Part shown: piece by piece, positions 1-10,144 of the stretch
Position numbering within the stretch: the stretch's first letter is position 1
How the letters are laid out: the number at the start of each line of letters is the position of its first letter
DNA from: Crossaster papposus
Lineage: Eukaryota; Echinodermata; Asteroidea; Velatida; Solasteridae
Assembly (NCBI GenBank): GCA_037893245.1
Contig: JBAIAA010000885.1
Span: 1-64,000 of the forward strand
Direction: 5' to 3'
Length of the DNA: 64,000 nucleotides
The notes under the pieces: generated by a model
The model's input: only the letters and a program-made list of their open reading frames with translations
What the model was told of the DNA's origin: nothing
The model's database searches: none
Translations under genes and position numbers: made by a program

Positions 1-109
1 TTTTTAGAAAACGATTTTATAAGTTCAAATGTGTTGTTATTGTATTTTGGATAGCACTTTAGATCAGTAATTCAGTAAAGACTGAACAGTGATCATCTTG
101 TTGTGTTAG

Positions 110-268
110 TCTTACCCAGGTCTAGCCGTCTATACGGGAACCAAGTACTTTCTTGAAGGAATGACCGCATCGATGCGGAAGGAACTGGTTGGAACTGGCA
201 TACGAGTGACTAACATACAACCTGGTGACGTAGCAACTGAAATCAATGGAATTAATATTGACCAAGAG
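110..268 (+). CDS. SDR copy A, penultimate exon (catalytic YxxxK)
   Basis: Acceptor ...gttag before 110 and donor gtagga at 269. 53 codons read through without a stop, with SYPGLAVYTGTKYF at the front. The match to the exon at 7341-7502 includes 74 consecutive identical bases (158-231). Confidence 0.9.
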
Positions 269-1054
269 GTAGGAAGAGTTTGTATTGCAAAAACATGTAC
301 AATTTTGTTAATTATTTTAAATTAAGTTTTATTTAGAATTAGGGCCAAACAAATCATATATATTATAACATTATTTGTATTAAAAGATATTATTTGTATT
401 ATTATTACTTACCTTGATTACAAACATTTGCTTAGCATGAACATTCTTCCTTGGCAAACAGGGTTACAGGTGATGGCATAGTTTGACTGGTGTTCGGCTA
501 GTTATTGCTTAGCATGAAAAGCACGTACAGTTTTGGCTGGTAACCTGCTTTTTACTGATCGAGACTTTGTTGTGCTAAGCAAAACATTTGTGCTTAGCAG
601 CTCCAAAAAATTGGCCCCATTTGTTGGGTTTTTTTGGGTTTTTTTTGAGGGGGGGTTGGGCTATTCCATGTATTTGAGTGGTGGAAATAAAATAATATCA
701 ATGCCGATTTTGAAGTCATCTTGTAAAATTCCAAGCCCCTTCCTATTTTCGAATTTCCACGGCTAGAGATGTTTGGTTAAATCCCCTATTCCCCACAATC
801 GCCGCCACAGATTCATGCCACTGGTTGCCTTGCTTTGTTCAATGACAGCGAAAGGGTTCATATTTTCTAAAACATAATGGACTTCATTGTTGTCATTTTT
901 CTTTCAGGCAATGGACAAGTATCTGAACACGGAGTTAGACAAGTATCTCTCTGTAGATGACATAGGTAGAGCCGTCCTGTACGCTGTGACTCAACCGACA
1001 GGTGTATCTGTTAACGAGATCCTCATCGAACCTACGGACTTTCCAGTAGTTTGA
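110..1054 (+). CDS. Classical short-chain dehydrogenase/reductase, copy A (3' two exons only)
   Basis: These are the last two coding exons of an SDR-family oxidoreductase; earlier exons lie left of the window. Exons are 110-268 and 908-1054, phase 0, 101 codons plus stop. The first carries the catalytic YxxxK (YTGTK) and the helix after it (GMTASMRKEL), then the strand VTNIQPGDV typical of classical SDRs. The second carries the C-terminal end (VNEILIEPTD). The family uses NAD(P)(H) to oxidise or reduce alcohols and ketones in the cytosol; the substrate cannot be read from sequence. It is a tandem paralogue of the copy at 4448-8447, with the same intron positions. Two AATAAA signals at 1269-1281 lie 215 bp past the stop. 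The part seen is intact, with no frameshift. Confidence 0.88.
427..618 (+). mobile_element. MITE family D, degraded copy
   Basis: CTTAGCATGAACATTCTTCC, GTTACAGG, TTAGCATGAAAAGCACGTA and a terminal TTAGCAGCTCCAAAAAATTG-GCCCC identify the family. It lies in the last intron of SDR copy A. Confidence 0.65.
908..1054 (+). CDS. SDR copy A, last exon
   Basis: Acceptor ...ctttcag before 908, stop TGA at 1052-1054. 48 codons from AMDKYLN to TDFPVV. It is collinear with 8301-8447 but much more diverged from it than the preceding exon pair. Confidence 0.88.
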   Translation, partial: AMDKYLNTELDKYLSVDDIGRAVLYAVTQPTGVSVNEILIEPTDFPVV

Positions 1055-1300
1055 ATTCACTCGCTCGATTTGATAGTTTTGGTAGTATAGTTTCTCAGAG
1101 TATTGAAGAGTGGTTGCTCATAAACGAATCGATTTCTGAAACAGTAAATTTAAAACAGAAACGTAATCATGTATCTCGTCATATTTAATCAATGTTTTTA
1201 TTGCTGTCGCGTTGAGAGTGGTTCATGTATTTTGTTTGGGGCATCGGCGGTGTGCGTGTTCAGAAAAAAATAAAAAATAAATGATGGTGGGACTGAAAGA
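1055..1300 (+). promoter_or_regulatory. Probable 3'UTR and poly(A) signals of SDR copy A
   Basis: Two overlapping-range AATAAA hexamers (1269-1274 and 1276-1281) follow the stop codon at a usual distance. No transcript evidence. Confidence 0.5.
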
Positions 1301-1621
1301 TTTATCATGAGTCATCTTAGCGTCTTAAAGAAACGAGAGGCAGAACCTCCCCCCCCCCCCCACCATTGGGATTCACGCATCTAGTCAGAGTCCTGCATGA
1401 AAGTATGAAAACAAATTGAATGAATAGAGGGTTCTAAGTCTTGAGGACGATGGCTACAAGTTGAACATTTAAACGAGTTACCACGAAATTCTTCAGGGCG
1501 CTTTTGGGGGCAACCGTTAATCCTGCAGAGTGCCCTCAAGGAAATTCGATACGGGATTTTGCACTTCGCGACGCATCTTTATAAACACTACTCAGCATGT
1601 TGTCCCAGCGGAAGAAGATTG

Positions 1622-1650
1622 GTGGGGGGGGGGGGGGGGGGGGGGGGGGG
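1622..1650 (+). repeat. Poly(G) tract
   Basis: An uninterrupted run of about 28 G. Similar long C or G runs occur near 3241-3263, 6806-6822 and 27161-27177, several of them inside MITE copies. Confidence 0.9.
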
Positions 1651-1659
1651 GACATCACT

Positions 1660-1745
1660 CGGATGTGACTTGAACCTACGATCTCCTGCATATAATGTAG
1701 ATGTCTTATCATTGGACCATTGAGCTTAAGCTGAGGTCGACTGGC
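1660..1745 (-). mobile_element. tRNA-derived SINE head or tRNA pseudogene
   Basis: On the minus strand the sequence runs AGCTCAATGG...GATAAGACAT...AGGTTCAAGTC, resembling pol III A and B boxes. The same arrangement (…AAGTGGTAAGACATCTGCA…GGGTTCGAGTCCC) recurs on the plus strand at 27853-27945. The cloverleaf is too degenerate for a functional tRNA. Confidence 0.55.
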
Positions 1746-2245
1746 TGATTTGACTAGCAGCTGGGATAGCAACCATTACTTCAATACTTGTCTCTAAATC
1801 CCTTGACGCCGGTGTTGTATGGAGACTCTATAACATACGGACTCGGCGTTGCGCATTAGGGGTGATCTGTCGCGTGAGAGGGTTTACCCAATTATAGGGG
1901 AAATAAGTCCGCAAAAAAAACCCAACCCATCCTTAATAACTTCTTGAAAGAGAGAGATCAAATGGAAAGGTCTTCAATCTTGATTAAACTACTCTTGTGA
2001 CCGTTTTATGTGATGTAACTTTATTTAAACAAGTGTCGTTTTTTTGAAAATTAATGTATACTTGACTGTACATTCAAAAACTGTACGTTTTATTCCACAG
2101 AGTTTAAACGGGGAAATACTTTCACATATTTAGACCACACTGAACAATTTACTTAATTCATTTGTTTCATCTAATACCTCTTGACAATGGTTGTGAAAGG
2201 AACGTATAGTTGAAGTCGGAGAAACGACTTTTGGTCGTAATATCC

Positions 2246-2622
2246 TTAAAGGTAGGATACACCATTGGTCATTGCTTGAATTATCACGAATAGGTAGATT
2301 TGGGGGGTTGTATTTTATAGTAAATATCGTTAACTGACCTGTCCGAAGTTTTACAATCATGGATGCCGAGAAAAGCAAGAAAAACGGCGTTTCGTTTTCA
2401 ACCGGCGTCGAGCAGTTATTCTTATGTTATCTTTGTTTTTTCGCCGGCGATCGCGAATTTTTCATTATAAAATTATATTTTTAGGAATAATTACAGGATA
2501 TCTAGCGCAATCATTTTGCTGGATGCCTAGAATTAACATTTACTTTCAAATGAGTAAGATGTTTTTTAATAATTCGGCAATAAATATTTTTCTTATCGGC
2601 AAATAGTGTATCCGACCTTTAA
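2246..2622 (-). mobile_element. TTAA-flanked MITE, family A, copy 1
   Basis: Ends read TTAAAGGTAGGATACACCAT at the left and its imperfect inverse TGTATCCGACCTTTAA at the right, with TTAA at both sides. No coding capacity. Its right-hand TTAA is shared with copy 2, so the two elements lie back to back. TTAA target use is typical of piggyBac-type transposition; the assignment is inference. Confidence 0.88.
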
Positions 2623-3411
2623 AAGGTAGGATACACCATATGCAGATATATAAACAAAATACTACTATACCGAATTATTAAGAAATATCTTACTTATTTG
2701 AAAGTAAATAATGATTCATAGGCATTCAGCAAAATGATTGCGCTAGATATCCAGTAATTGTTCCGAAAAATCGTATTGAATTTTTTTTTCACGATCCCCA
2801 GTCGGCGATTGCGAAAAAAACAAGAACAACATAAGAACCACTGCCCGACTCCGGTTGAAAACGAACGCCGTTTATCTTGCTTTTCTCAGCATCCATGATT
2901 GTAAAACTTTGGACAGGCCGTCAGTTAAAGGTAGGATACACCATTTGCAGATATCGAAAATATTTACTACCGAATTATTGAGAAATATCTTACTCATTTG
3001 AAAGTAAATAATGATTCTAGGCATCCAGCAAAATGATTGTGCTAGATATCCTGTAATTATTCCTATTTTGTATTTTTTTTATAAAGAAAACTTCGCGATA
3101 CGGCGATCGCGAAAAACAAGATGCCATAAGAATAACTGCTCGACGCCGGTTGAAAACAAACGCTGTTTGTTGTGCTTTTCTCGGCATCCATGACTGTAAA
3201 ACTTGGGACAGTAAAACGGTATTTACTACATGTAGAAAACACCCCCCCCCCCCCCCCCCCCCCAAATCCACCCATTCATGATAATTCAAGCAATTACCAA
3301 TGGTGTATCCCACCTTTAAACAACATTTACTATAAAATACAACCTCCCCTCTCCTAAAAAACCACACCAATTCATTATAATTCAAACAATTACCAATGGT
3401 GTATCCTAAGT
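2619..3411 (+). mobile_element. MITE family A, copy 2, split by copy 3
   Basis: Copy 2 begins at 2619 and runs to the TTAA at 2924-2927, where the family consensus would continue TTAAACGATATTTACTATAA. That continuation resumes at 3316 after a full second element and ends at TGGTGTATCCTAA near 3411. The outer element is thus interrupted at its own internal TTAA. Confidence 0.85.
2924..3319 (+). mobile_element. MITE family A, copy 3, nested in copy 2
   Basis: A complete family A element from TTAAAGGTAGGATACACCAT to GGTGTATCCCACCTTTAA, with TTAA at both ends. It lies exactly at an internal TTAA of copy 2. A poly(C) run (about 3241-3263) replaces the usual CCCCCAAAT segment near its right end. 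Confidence 0.9.
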
Positions 3412-4447
3412 ACAATGTACAAAGATCAAAGGTCTTTTGCATATTATATTTAGCGGCGATCACAGGACGTGAGGCGACATACATGTATTACAGTATTAAA
3501 ATATACATGTATATATACTACACAAATAAACCACTATATAGGAATACTAGTACGCGCAAAGCGACATGGGTAAGTGTGTGCTCGTCATTATATACTTGTA
3601 CATGTAATACAAAAACGTCTATTTCCGTAGTTAATACGTACGAAGACATTTCTGTCGGCATTTTTGTCAGTGGTATATACTTCCATTGCAAGTATACCCC
3701 ATGATACGGTATTTTATGGAGATATAAGTACATCTTGCAAAACACAATCAGTTACAAAGCAGAGTTCAACAACCTCACGATAACCTACTAAACACTGCAC
3801 TTTGACTAATGTCGTGATTTAGTTTTATTTCAGCTTTTCCCGCCATAATGAAGTCACGCTTTCAAATGTATAATTGAATTTCAATATTTGATTAGGCCTA
3901 CGGAGGGAGATGTGATGCGATTCTTCAGCTATATTTGCTAACAATCAAAATGTTATCGGGGAATTGCTTTATATTGTGGTAAAAAAACAAACACAATTTA
4001 ACATGACTTTTGTGAACACCAATTTCTTCAGTTCTGATTGGTCAGTTGCTGCGTAATGTGATTCGTGTAGGGGAACAGTAGATTCTGCGTAAATAAAATC
4101 TTCGTTGGTGTTGCTGTATGTTTACAGCAAAATGTGTCTTAACAAAGACGAAACGGAAGGCTTGTCCAAAACATGTTTCTTTAGTGTTCCAGTACCAAAC
4201 ATTTATTTAACAGCGAACATTCTGTAACCAAACACAGAAATTAGGATAAATGTACATAGACACTAGTTTTGTTTCTATACAAAGAAATCCAAAAACAGTT
4301 ATTTACTGTTATATTTTGACAATTCTAACAGAAAAACAACTTTGCAGGTACACAATATTTAACAGTGTACCAAATTAACTTATTATGAGTAAACTTTCGT
4401 CAGTGGCACTTATGAAGTAAAAACCGTTATAATATATCTAAAATTAG

Positions 4448-4653
4448 CCAAAGCACTGGAAGGCAAGGTGGTTGTGATCACGGGAGGGTCAACAGGCATC
4501 GGTCTGGGTATTGCGAAGTGTTTGGCACAGGCGGGCGCATCAGTTGCATTAGCAGCAAGAAATGAAGAGAAACTGGAACAAGCAAGACTCAAGATTGCAG
4601 AGATTGGAGGACACGTCCTAGCGGTCCAAACCGACGTCTCTGTAAGACAACAG
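4448..4653 (+). CDS. SDR copy B exon with cofactor-binding motif
   Basis: Frame KALEGK-VVVITGGSTGIG through TDVSVRQQ, donor CAG|gtaaac at 4654. The 5' edge is an inferred AG acceptor at 4446-4447 with a poor pyrimidine tract. A second possible donor (gtaaga, about 4641) would truncate the exon and is disfavoured, because CAG|gtaaac joins in phase 0 to the next exon. Confidence 0.85.
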
Positions 4654-7600
4654 GTAAACCGCCGATAAAATGTATTAATTATAATGAAAATAAACATATA
4701 TCGTACTCGAAAGATGTTAACTCTAACCTCCCAGTGTTAACCCTATCCTCCCAGTGTTAACCCTAACCTCCCAATGTTAACCCTAACCTCCCATGTTAAC
4801 CCTAACCTCCCAGTGTTTACCCTAACCTCCCAGTGACAACCCTAACCTTCCAGTGTTAACCCTAACATCCCAGTGTTAACCCTAGCCTCCCAGTGTTAAC
4901 CCTAGCCTCCCAGTGTCAACCCTAACCTTCCAGTGTTAACCCTAACATCCCAGTGTTAACCCTAGCCTCCCAGTGTTAACCCTAACCACCCAGTGTTAAC
5001 CCTAACCACCCAGTGTTAACCCTAACCTCCCAGTGTTTACCCTAACCTCCCAGTGTCAACCCTAACCTTCCAGTGTTTACCCTAACATCCCAGTGTTAAC
5101 CCTAGCCTCTCAGTGTTAACCCAAACCACCCAATGTTAACCCTAACCTCCCTTGTTAACCCTAACCTTCCAGTGTTGACCCCAACCTCCCAGTGTTAACC
5201 CTAACCGCCCAGTGTGTGTGTGAAACTTGTATTGAAATTATTGGATTCAGACATTGGATAAACTTTATTGAATTCTCACATTGATTTTGACAGGTGAAAG
5301 ATCTGATCGCGAAGACGGAAGCCGAGCTAGGACCTGTTGATATTCTCGTCAACAATGCAGGAATTGGTTATTTCACAATGATGAAGAACTTAAAGGAGGA
5401 TGAATGGGAGAAGACGGTAGATGTTAACTGCAAGGTGACCGACTCGGTTTAATCTTGTCTCCGAAAGGATAATCTTTTATTTAAAGTAGGATACATTATT
5501 TGCAGATATCGGAAAAGAAATTACTACCGAATTATTAAGAAATATCTTACTTAATTGAAAGTAAATAATGATTGTAGGCATCCAGCAAAATGATTGCGCT
5601 AGATATCATGTAATTATATTTAAAAAAATCACAATCGCCGGAAGGCGATCGCGAAAAAAACAAGAACAACATATGAAACACTGCCCGACGCCGGTTGAAA
5701 GCGAACGCCGTTTTTCTTGCTTTTTCTCGGCATCCATGATTGTAAAACTTTGGACAGGTCAGTTAAACGATATTTACTATAAAAAAACAACTCCCAAATC
5801 CACCCATTCATGATAATTCAAGCAATTACCAATGATGTATCCTACCTTTAAATTGTCTTATCAAACAACTGCGCATGTGCACAATGACTGGCCTATTCTA
5901 CTTATTTATTTCGTGTTATTTTACCAGGGTAGCCCCATTGGTTGACTAAGAACTGTTCTCCCTGGGGGCCCTGTGTATGTGTTTTTGGAATAAACAATCA
6001 GATTACAAACCTCAACATTGTTAATGCAGAACATGACGATAACCAACTGTTTTGTAGAGATGAATCAATAAACCGAATTTTATTTTGTCTTGACTTTTTT
6101 GTTATCATGATTTCAGGGAGTTCTGAATGGCATAGGTGCTGTTCTATCAGGAATGATAGAAAGGGGCAAAGGTCACATTGTGAACATATCATCGGACTCT
6201 GGACGAGCTGTAAGTTGGGCTTGAATTCCATTCCTGGAAACTAAATGTAGTTATAAATGTGCTTTGTTTTTGTTGAACAGTACTTTAGTGACTCAATAAA
6301 GGAGATTTTGTCGGAGTGTGGGTTCGAGTCCCGGTCGTGACACTTGTGTCCTTGAGCAAGACACTTAACTATAATTGCTTCTCTCCACCCAGGGGTAAAA
6401 TGGGTACCTGTGAGGGCATAGATGGTTATTGTGATTGATTTAGCCTAGTAGCGCATATATTGCAGCACAGGCTGTATACTCCCCAGGGAGCTGAGATGGT
6501 TTAAGGATTGAAAATGGCCCAGTGACCAGGGGTAATAATGTTGGAAGCGCTTTGAGATGCCCTTCGGGTGTAAAAGCGCTATATAAATCCCCCCCCCCCA
6601 AAAAAAAAGAGATTTAATATAGGATTTTTCTTCAAATTGCAGATAGCTTGTTTCATAGTTATATTTGAATACAGGCCCGCGTACCGTACGCAGGATTTTT
6701 TATGGGGGTGTGCGAATTTGTACTTGATGGGACCAACAATGGGACCAAACATTTTCGTATGCCAGTACCGTTATTTCTACATCAAAATACCATTATTTAC
6801 CTCTGGGGGGGGGGGGGGGGGGGTACGGTACGTACGCACCCGTCGCACCCCCCTGCGTATACGGGCCTCGAATAGTCCCTGGAAGTCCAATAGAAGTCGT
6901 TCAGTCTCAAGTCAAGCATGGCAAGTCCTCCATGAGTCAAGTCATCCATGAGTCAAGTCCTACATGAGTCAAGTCCTCCATGAGTCAAGTCCTCCATGAG
7001 TCAAGTCCTCCATGAGTCAAGTCCTCCATGAGTCAAGTCCTCCATGAGTCAAGTCGCTAGCTATTCAAATGAACTTGTAACAAAAGCATTCCTTTGTCAT
7101 CGTTCATCCAGTTACTTGTGAAAGAACTTCTACTCAATTACAACTCTGGCTAGTTGGAGCATGGTTGAGATGTGTGGCTAGTAGTTAGCAGGCGATATGG
7201 CATTGACGAGTAGGCTATAGTCACAATGTGCAACATCAATTTATCACAATAATTTTACAACCCTTTCTCTCTAAAGTCGATGTGAATTCGATCGTTGAAT
7301 TTTTACTATAACCTATAACCGATGTGTATTATTATTGCAGTCTTGCCCGGGTTTAGCCGTCTATACGGGAACAAAGTACTTTGTGGAGGGAATGACCGCA
7401 TCGATGCGGAAGGAACTGGTTGGAACTGGCATACGAGTGACTAACATACAACCTGGTGACGTCATATCTGAATTCAATAGAAATAAGACGACTGATCGAG
7501 AGGTGGGTAGAATGTGTATATTGTAAAAAAAACACCAATTTTTACCGGTTTTATTTTGTCCAAGTTGGGCCTACATAATTCACATGTAAATATAACATTT

Positions 7601-8447
7601 GTATATCGGCTTTATCGTTAAAATTCACTGATGCTAATCAAAACTTTGTCAGACAATTTTAATAATGATACCTAGGTTCAGTTATGAAGTTATGAAGCTA
7701 ATAAATCATGCTTAATCATTTTCATTCCTTGGGCCAATGTCATGGAGGTGCTCAGCTCGAAAATTTGCTTAGCACAAAAAACCTCAGTAAAAACAGTTAG
7801 TCATACCCCACGTGATTTTCATGCTAAGCAAAATTCAAGCTGAATACCAGTCACAAACGATATACACCACCTGTGCTTAGCAGCTCCATAAAATGATCTG
7901 AAATTCGGTACCCTCTGGAGACCTGAACACAATGTGTATAATGGAGACAAAAGGTCTCCGGAGGGTAAATTTCTATAGATGAATAGGTCTCCACTGGGAA
8001 TTTCACGAATTAGATTTTTGGAGTGTACTCAAATTACTCAAAAACTAGGATTAGGATGTGGGTTAGGGTTAGTGTTTGGGTTAGGGTATGATATAGGGTA
8101 TATTGGGTCGAAATTTCAACCCAGGAAATTAATTGTGGTTGAAATAGGAGCATTTTGAAAAAGGTGCCCGACTTTTTAAGCAGTTTGTACACGAGAACAA
8201 AGAGATGTCTCCACTAGGATACAAATTTGAGAGTTAGTGGGCTCCAAGTGTGTCGAAGTAATTGACTTTTTTTTAAATTCAAAATTCTGTTTTATTTCAG
8301 GCATATGACAAGTATCACAATGCGGATACTGGCAAGTTTTTGTGTGCTGAAGACATAGGAAGGGGCGTTGTATACGCTGTGAGCCAACCGATTGGTGTAG
8401 CTGTTAACGAGATACTTATTGAACCTACAGACTGCCCTTTAATTTGA
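4448..8447 (+). CDS. Classical short-chain dehydrogenase/reductase, copy B (five exons)
   Basis: An SDR oxidoreductase of about 250 aa, the normal length for classical SDRs. Exons: 4448-4653, 5294-5434, 6117-6209, 7341-7502, 8301-8447; internal junctions are all phase 0. Motifs in order: cofactor glycine motif TGGSTGIG near the N-terminus, NNAG at the end of strand 4, catalytic Ser in NISSDSGR, catalytic YTGTK, and the PG turn in NIQPGDV. These are the complete Asn-Ser-Tyr-Lys elements of an active enzyme using NAD(P)(H). The start is unresolved: no in-frame ATG precedes TGGSTGIG back to an upstream stop. An acceptor at 4446-4447 would take a small upstream exon ending ATG G (phase 1), giving 250 aa. 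The substrate is unknown. Intron 1 holds a telomere-like minisatellite, intron 2 a MITE, intron 3 a SINE. Confidence 0.9.
4714..5216 (+). repeat. 20-bp minisatellite with embedded telomere-like CCCTAA
   Basis: About 25 copies of a unit near GTTAACCCTAACCTCCCAGT in intron 1 of SDR copy B. Each unit contains CCCTAA, the animal telomere hexamer in C-rich orientation, in a longer period with scattered substitutions and occasional one- or two-base deletions. It is an interstitial array, not a telomere end. Confidence 0.93.
5294..5434 (+). CDS. SDR copy B exon with NNAG motif
   Basis: Acceptor ttttgacag before 5294, donor gtgacc at 5435. 47 codons, VKDLIAKTEAELG...VDILVNNAGIG...VDVNCK. The NNAG motif stabilises the central sheet of classical SDRs. 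Confidence 0.92.
5481..5851 (+). mobile_element. MITE family A, copy 4
   Basis: TTAAAGTAGGATACATTATT at the left, GATGTATCCTACCTTTAA at the right, with the family interior (GGCATCCAGCAAAATGATTG, GCGATCGCGAAAAAA). It lies in SDR copy B intron 2, starting about 45 bp after the donor. Confidence 0.88.
6117..6209 (+). CDS. SDR copy B exon with catalytic serine
   Basis: Acceptor gatttcag before 6117, donor gtaagt at 6210. 31 codons, GVLNGIGAVL...GHIVNISSDSGRA. The Ser in the NISS stretch is the expected active-site residue. Confidence 0.92.
6304..6590 (+). mobile_element. tRNA-derived SINE
   Basis: Contains a B-box-like GGGTTCGAGTCCC (6321-6333), then GTCCTTGAGCAAGACACTTA, a central domain widespread in metazoan SINEs, and ends with AGCGCTATATAAAT and a simple tail. 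The 5' tRNA part is truncated. It lies in SDR copy B intron 3. Confidence 0.8.
6673..6868 (+). mobile_element. Short inverted-repeat element (MITE-like)
   Basis: AGGCCCGCGTACCGTACGCA at the left is matched in inverse by TGCGTATACGGGCCT at the right. The interior holds a poly(G) run and GTACGGTACGTAC palindromes. No coding potential. Confidence 0.7.
6915..7060 (+). repeat. 16-bp minisatellite
   Basis: About nine copies of CAAGTCCTCCATGAGT with small edge variants, in SDR copy B intron 3. Confidence 0.9.
7341..7502 (+). CDS. SDR copy B exon with YxxxK
   Basis: Acceptor attattgcag before 7341, donor gtgggt at 7503. 54 codons, SCPGLAVYTGTKYF...TDRE. 7389-7462 is identical base for base to copy A 158-231. 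Confidence 0.93.
7740..7895 (+). mobile_element. MITE family D, degraded copy
   Basis: Carries the family D signatures AATTTGCTTAGCACAAAA, CATGCTAAGCAAA and GTGCTTAGCAGCTCCATAAA with decayed ends. A similar degraded copy lies at about 427-618 in copy A's last intron. Confidence 0.6.
8301..8447 (+). CDS. SDR copy B last exon
   Basis: Acceptor tttatttcag before 8301, stop TGA at 8445-8447. 48 codons, AYDKYHN...AVNEILIEPTDCPLI. Collinear with 908-1054. Confidence 0.92.
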   Translation, partial: AYDKYHNADTGKFLCAEDIGRGVVYAVSQPIGVAVNEILIEPTDCPLI

Positions 8448-9750
8448 ATCAAATCTCTCGCAATCCATTTTCTAAATCTGAAACTTTTTATTTTTAAAAG
8501 GAAATTCTTGAGAGAGAAAAATGTTACGTAACCCTGGTTCCCGAGGGCGTTAATTAAAAAAGAGAGAAAAATAGCTACCCCATGACATTTTTTTTCCCTC
8601 AAAAAAAAAAAGTTCCTTATTTATAGCCCCAAAGTTGATTGTTTTGGTAACATTCGAATATAACTTTTACAAAATAGCCACGTTTGGTCCAATTTTAAGT
8701 AATGTTTTATACGATCATGCCGCTGATGTTTACGCAATTAGTTTACGCCGAGATCAGTGGTTCAGGACTACTGTCATTGTCGTAGAACTATCGGAGACGA
8801 CGATTAATCTTAATTCCTGTCGCATTTTACCTATAATCAACTATAAGTAGAAGAAAGTACTATAATCCGACTCAAATTTGTAATCTATTTCGTAAAGGAG
8901 CTAATTCTTATTACTATTTGTTTTAAGTATATGAAACTCTATAGACTTTGTGGGAAATAATTCGTAGCAATTACAAGCCATTTTAAATGACAAATGTATA
9001 CGCGTTAATGGAACTTAAACAAGTTTTAAATACGTCTTATTCTTTACTTCATTTAAATAGTTTCTTAAAAAGTCGCCGTAAAGAGAAGATTATTTTGAAA
9101 TATCTAGTTTATAATCATGATAAGTTGAATATTGTGAATAAAGTGAAGACATTGTCTCTTCTGGGTTTTTTCGGTTGCATATAAAACGACATGACTTAGT
9201 TAAGCTTAATATGAAGGAATTGCAATACTCGGGAAAACAAACCAATTTATAATTTGCATAATTATATAAAATTTGCATATATGTTAATGTATACATGTAC
9301 ACCCATTTATTCATAATAAAACAGACTCCGATGCATTTAAACAAAGTATCAAAATTTGACATGTACATGTCGATAGACATCTTAATTATCTGGAATATAA
9401 TTATTATAACCTTGGGCATTGTCCCACAGCGCCAATAACAATAATTTGTATAACTACATAATTTTATCACATTCATAATAAGATTACATTATACATTTTA
9501 TCCACGTTTAACCTTCGTACCGAATCGTTTAAGTAATTCCTCTTATTATAATAAAAGCTCATGTACCCGTATTCTCTATCAATATATAGTTTTATTTAAT
9601 ATGCGCAGCTTTTCTGTCTTAAGTTATTACGATAATGGTTTAGCTAGAAATAATTCCAGGTCTCGATTGTTATACTAGCCTTGCAAGGAGCATGAATAAA
9701 ATATGAAAAGCGCTCGAGTTGAGAATGAAACTACGTTAGTGTTTACGACG
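8448..9750. other. Intergenic, SDR copy B to M6
   Basis: AT-rich sequence after the SDR stop. No clear exon, tRNA or recognised repeat. The short open frames lack splice context and coding bias. A poly(A) signal could lie here but none stands out. Confidence 0.6.
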
Positions 9751-9758
9751 TTCCCTGG

Positions 9759-10137
9759 TTGGAATATCTTGGCGATGTCAACTCGTCTGATGCAAATCAC
9801 GCGCGCTGTGGCCTCGGCGCAATGAAGCATGTATTATGCTCACGGATTGGGTGTGACCGGAGTACTGCGTATGCGTACGTACAGCGAGGACAGACTGGCA
9901 CTGGCAGACTGGATCGGACAAAATACGAATTACAATACCGTCCCTTACAACTCTGTTTTCAACTGACGGATTGTATATACAACACTGTTTCCCTATTGTT
10001 GTGCCGGGTCTGTAGGATATCATCCTTTTGTTGGTTGCCATCGTCATTTTGATCGGGGGATTTCCGATCAGTGGGAAGCGATAGGCCTATACCTTCCACA
10101 AGTGCAAAGCAGAATCTAGCTACGAGTCGGCGCAGCA
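9759..10137 (+). promoter_or_regulatory. Candidate upstream promoter and 5'UTR of M6, short isoform
   Basis: A locally GC- and CpG-richer stretch (GCGCGC, GCGTACGTAC) immediately before the exon-1a ATG, contrasting with the AT-rich DNA on both sides. No TATA box seen. Position is the main argument. Confidence 0.4.
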
Positions 10138-10144
10138 ATGGGAG
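10138..10144 (+). CDS. GPM6 (M6): M6 alternative first coding exon 1a (ATG GGA G)
   Basis: ATGGGAG followed by a consensus donor gtaagt at 10145. G at -3 and +4 gives a strong start context. The single leftover base gives phase 1, exactly what exon 22092 needs, yielding MGEGGCCDC..., the usual short start of PLP/M6 proteins, whose first exon codes only a residue or two. No gene finder would call this from coding content, so the support is phase, donor and family gene structure. Confidence 0.72.

Noticed and set aside
3017-3484. 155-codon minus-strand frame with poly-Gly
   Set aside because: It runs through MITE copies and a poly(C) tract; no domain and no splice sites.
4714-5216. A chromosome end or true telomere
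   Set aside because: The unit is 20 bp with variable sequence and lies between exons of one gene.
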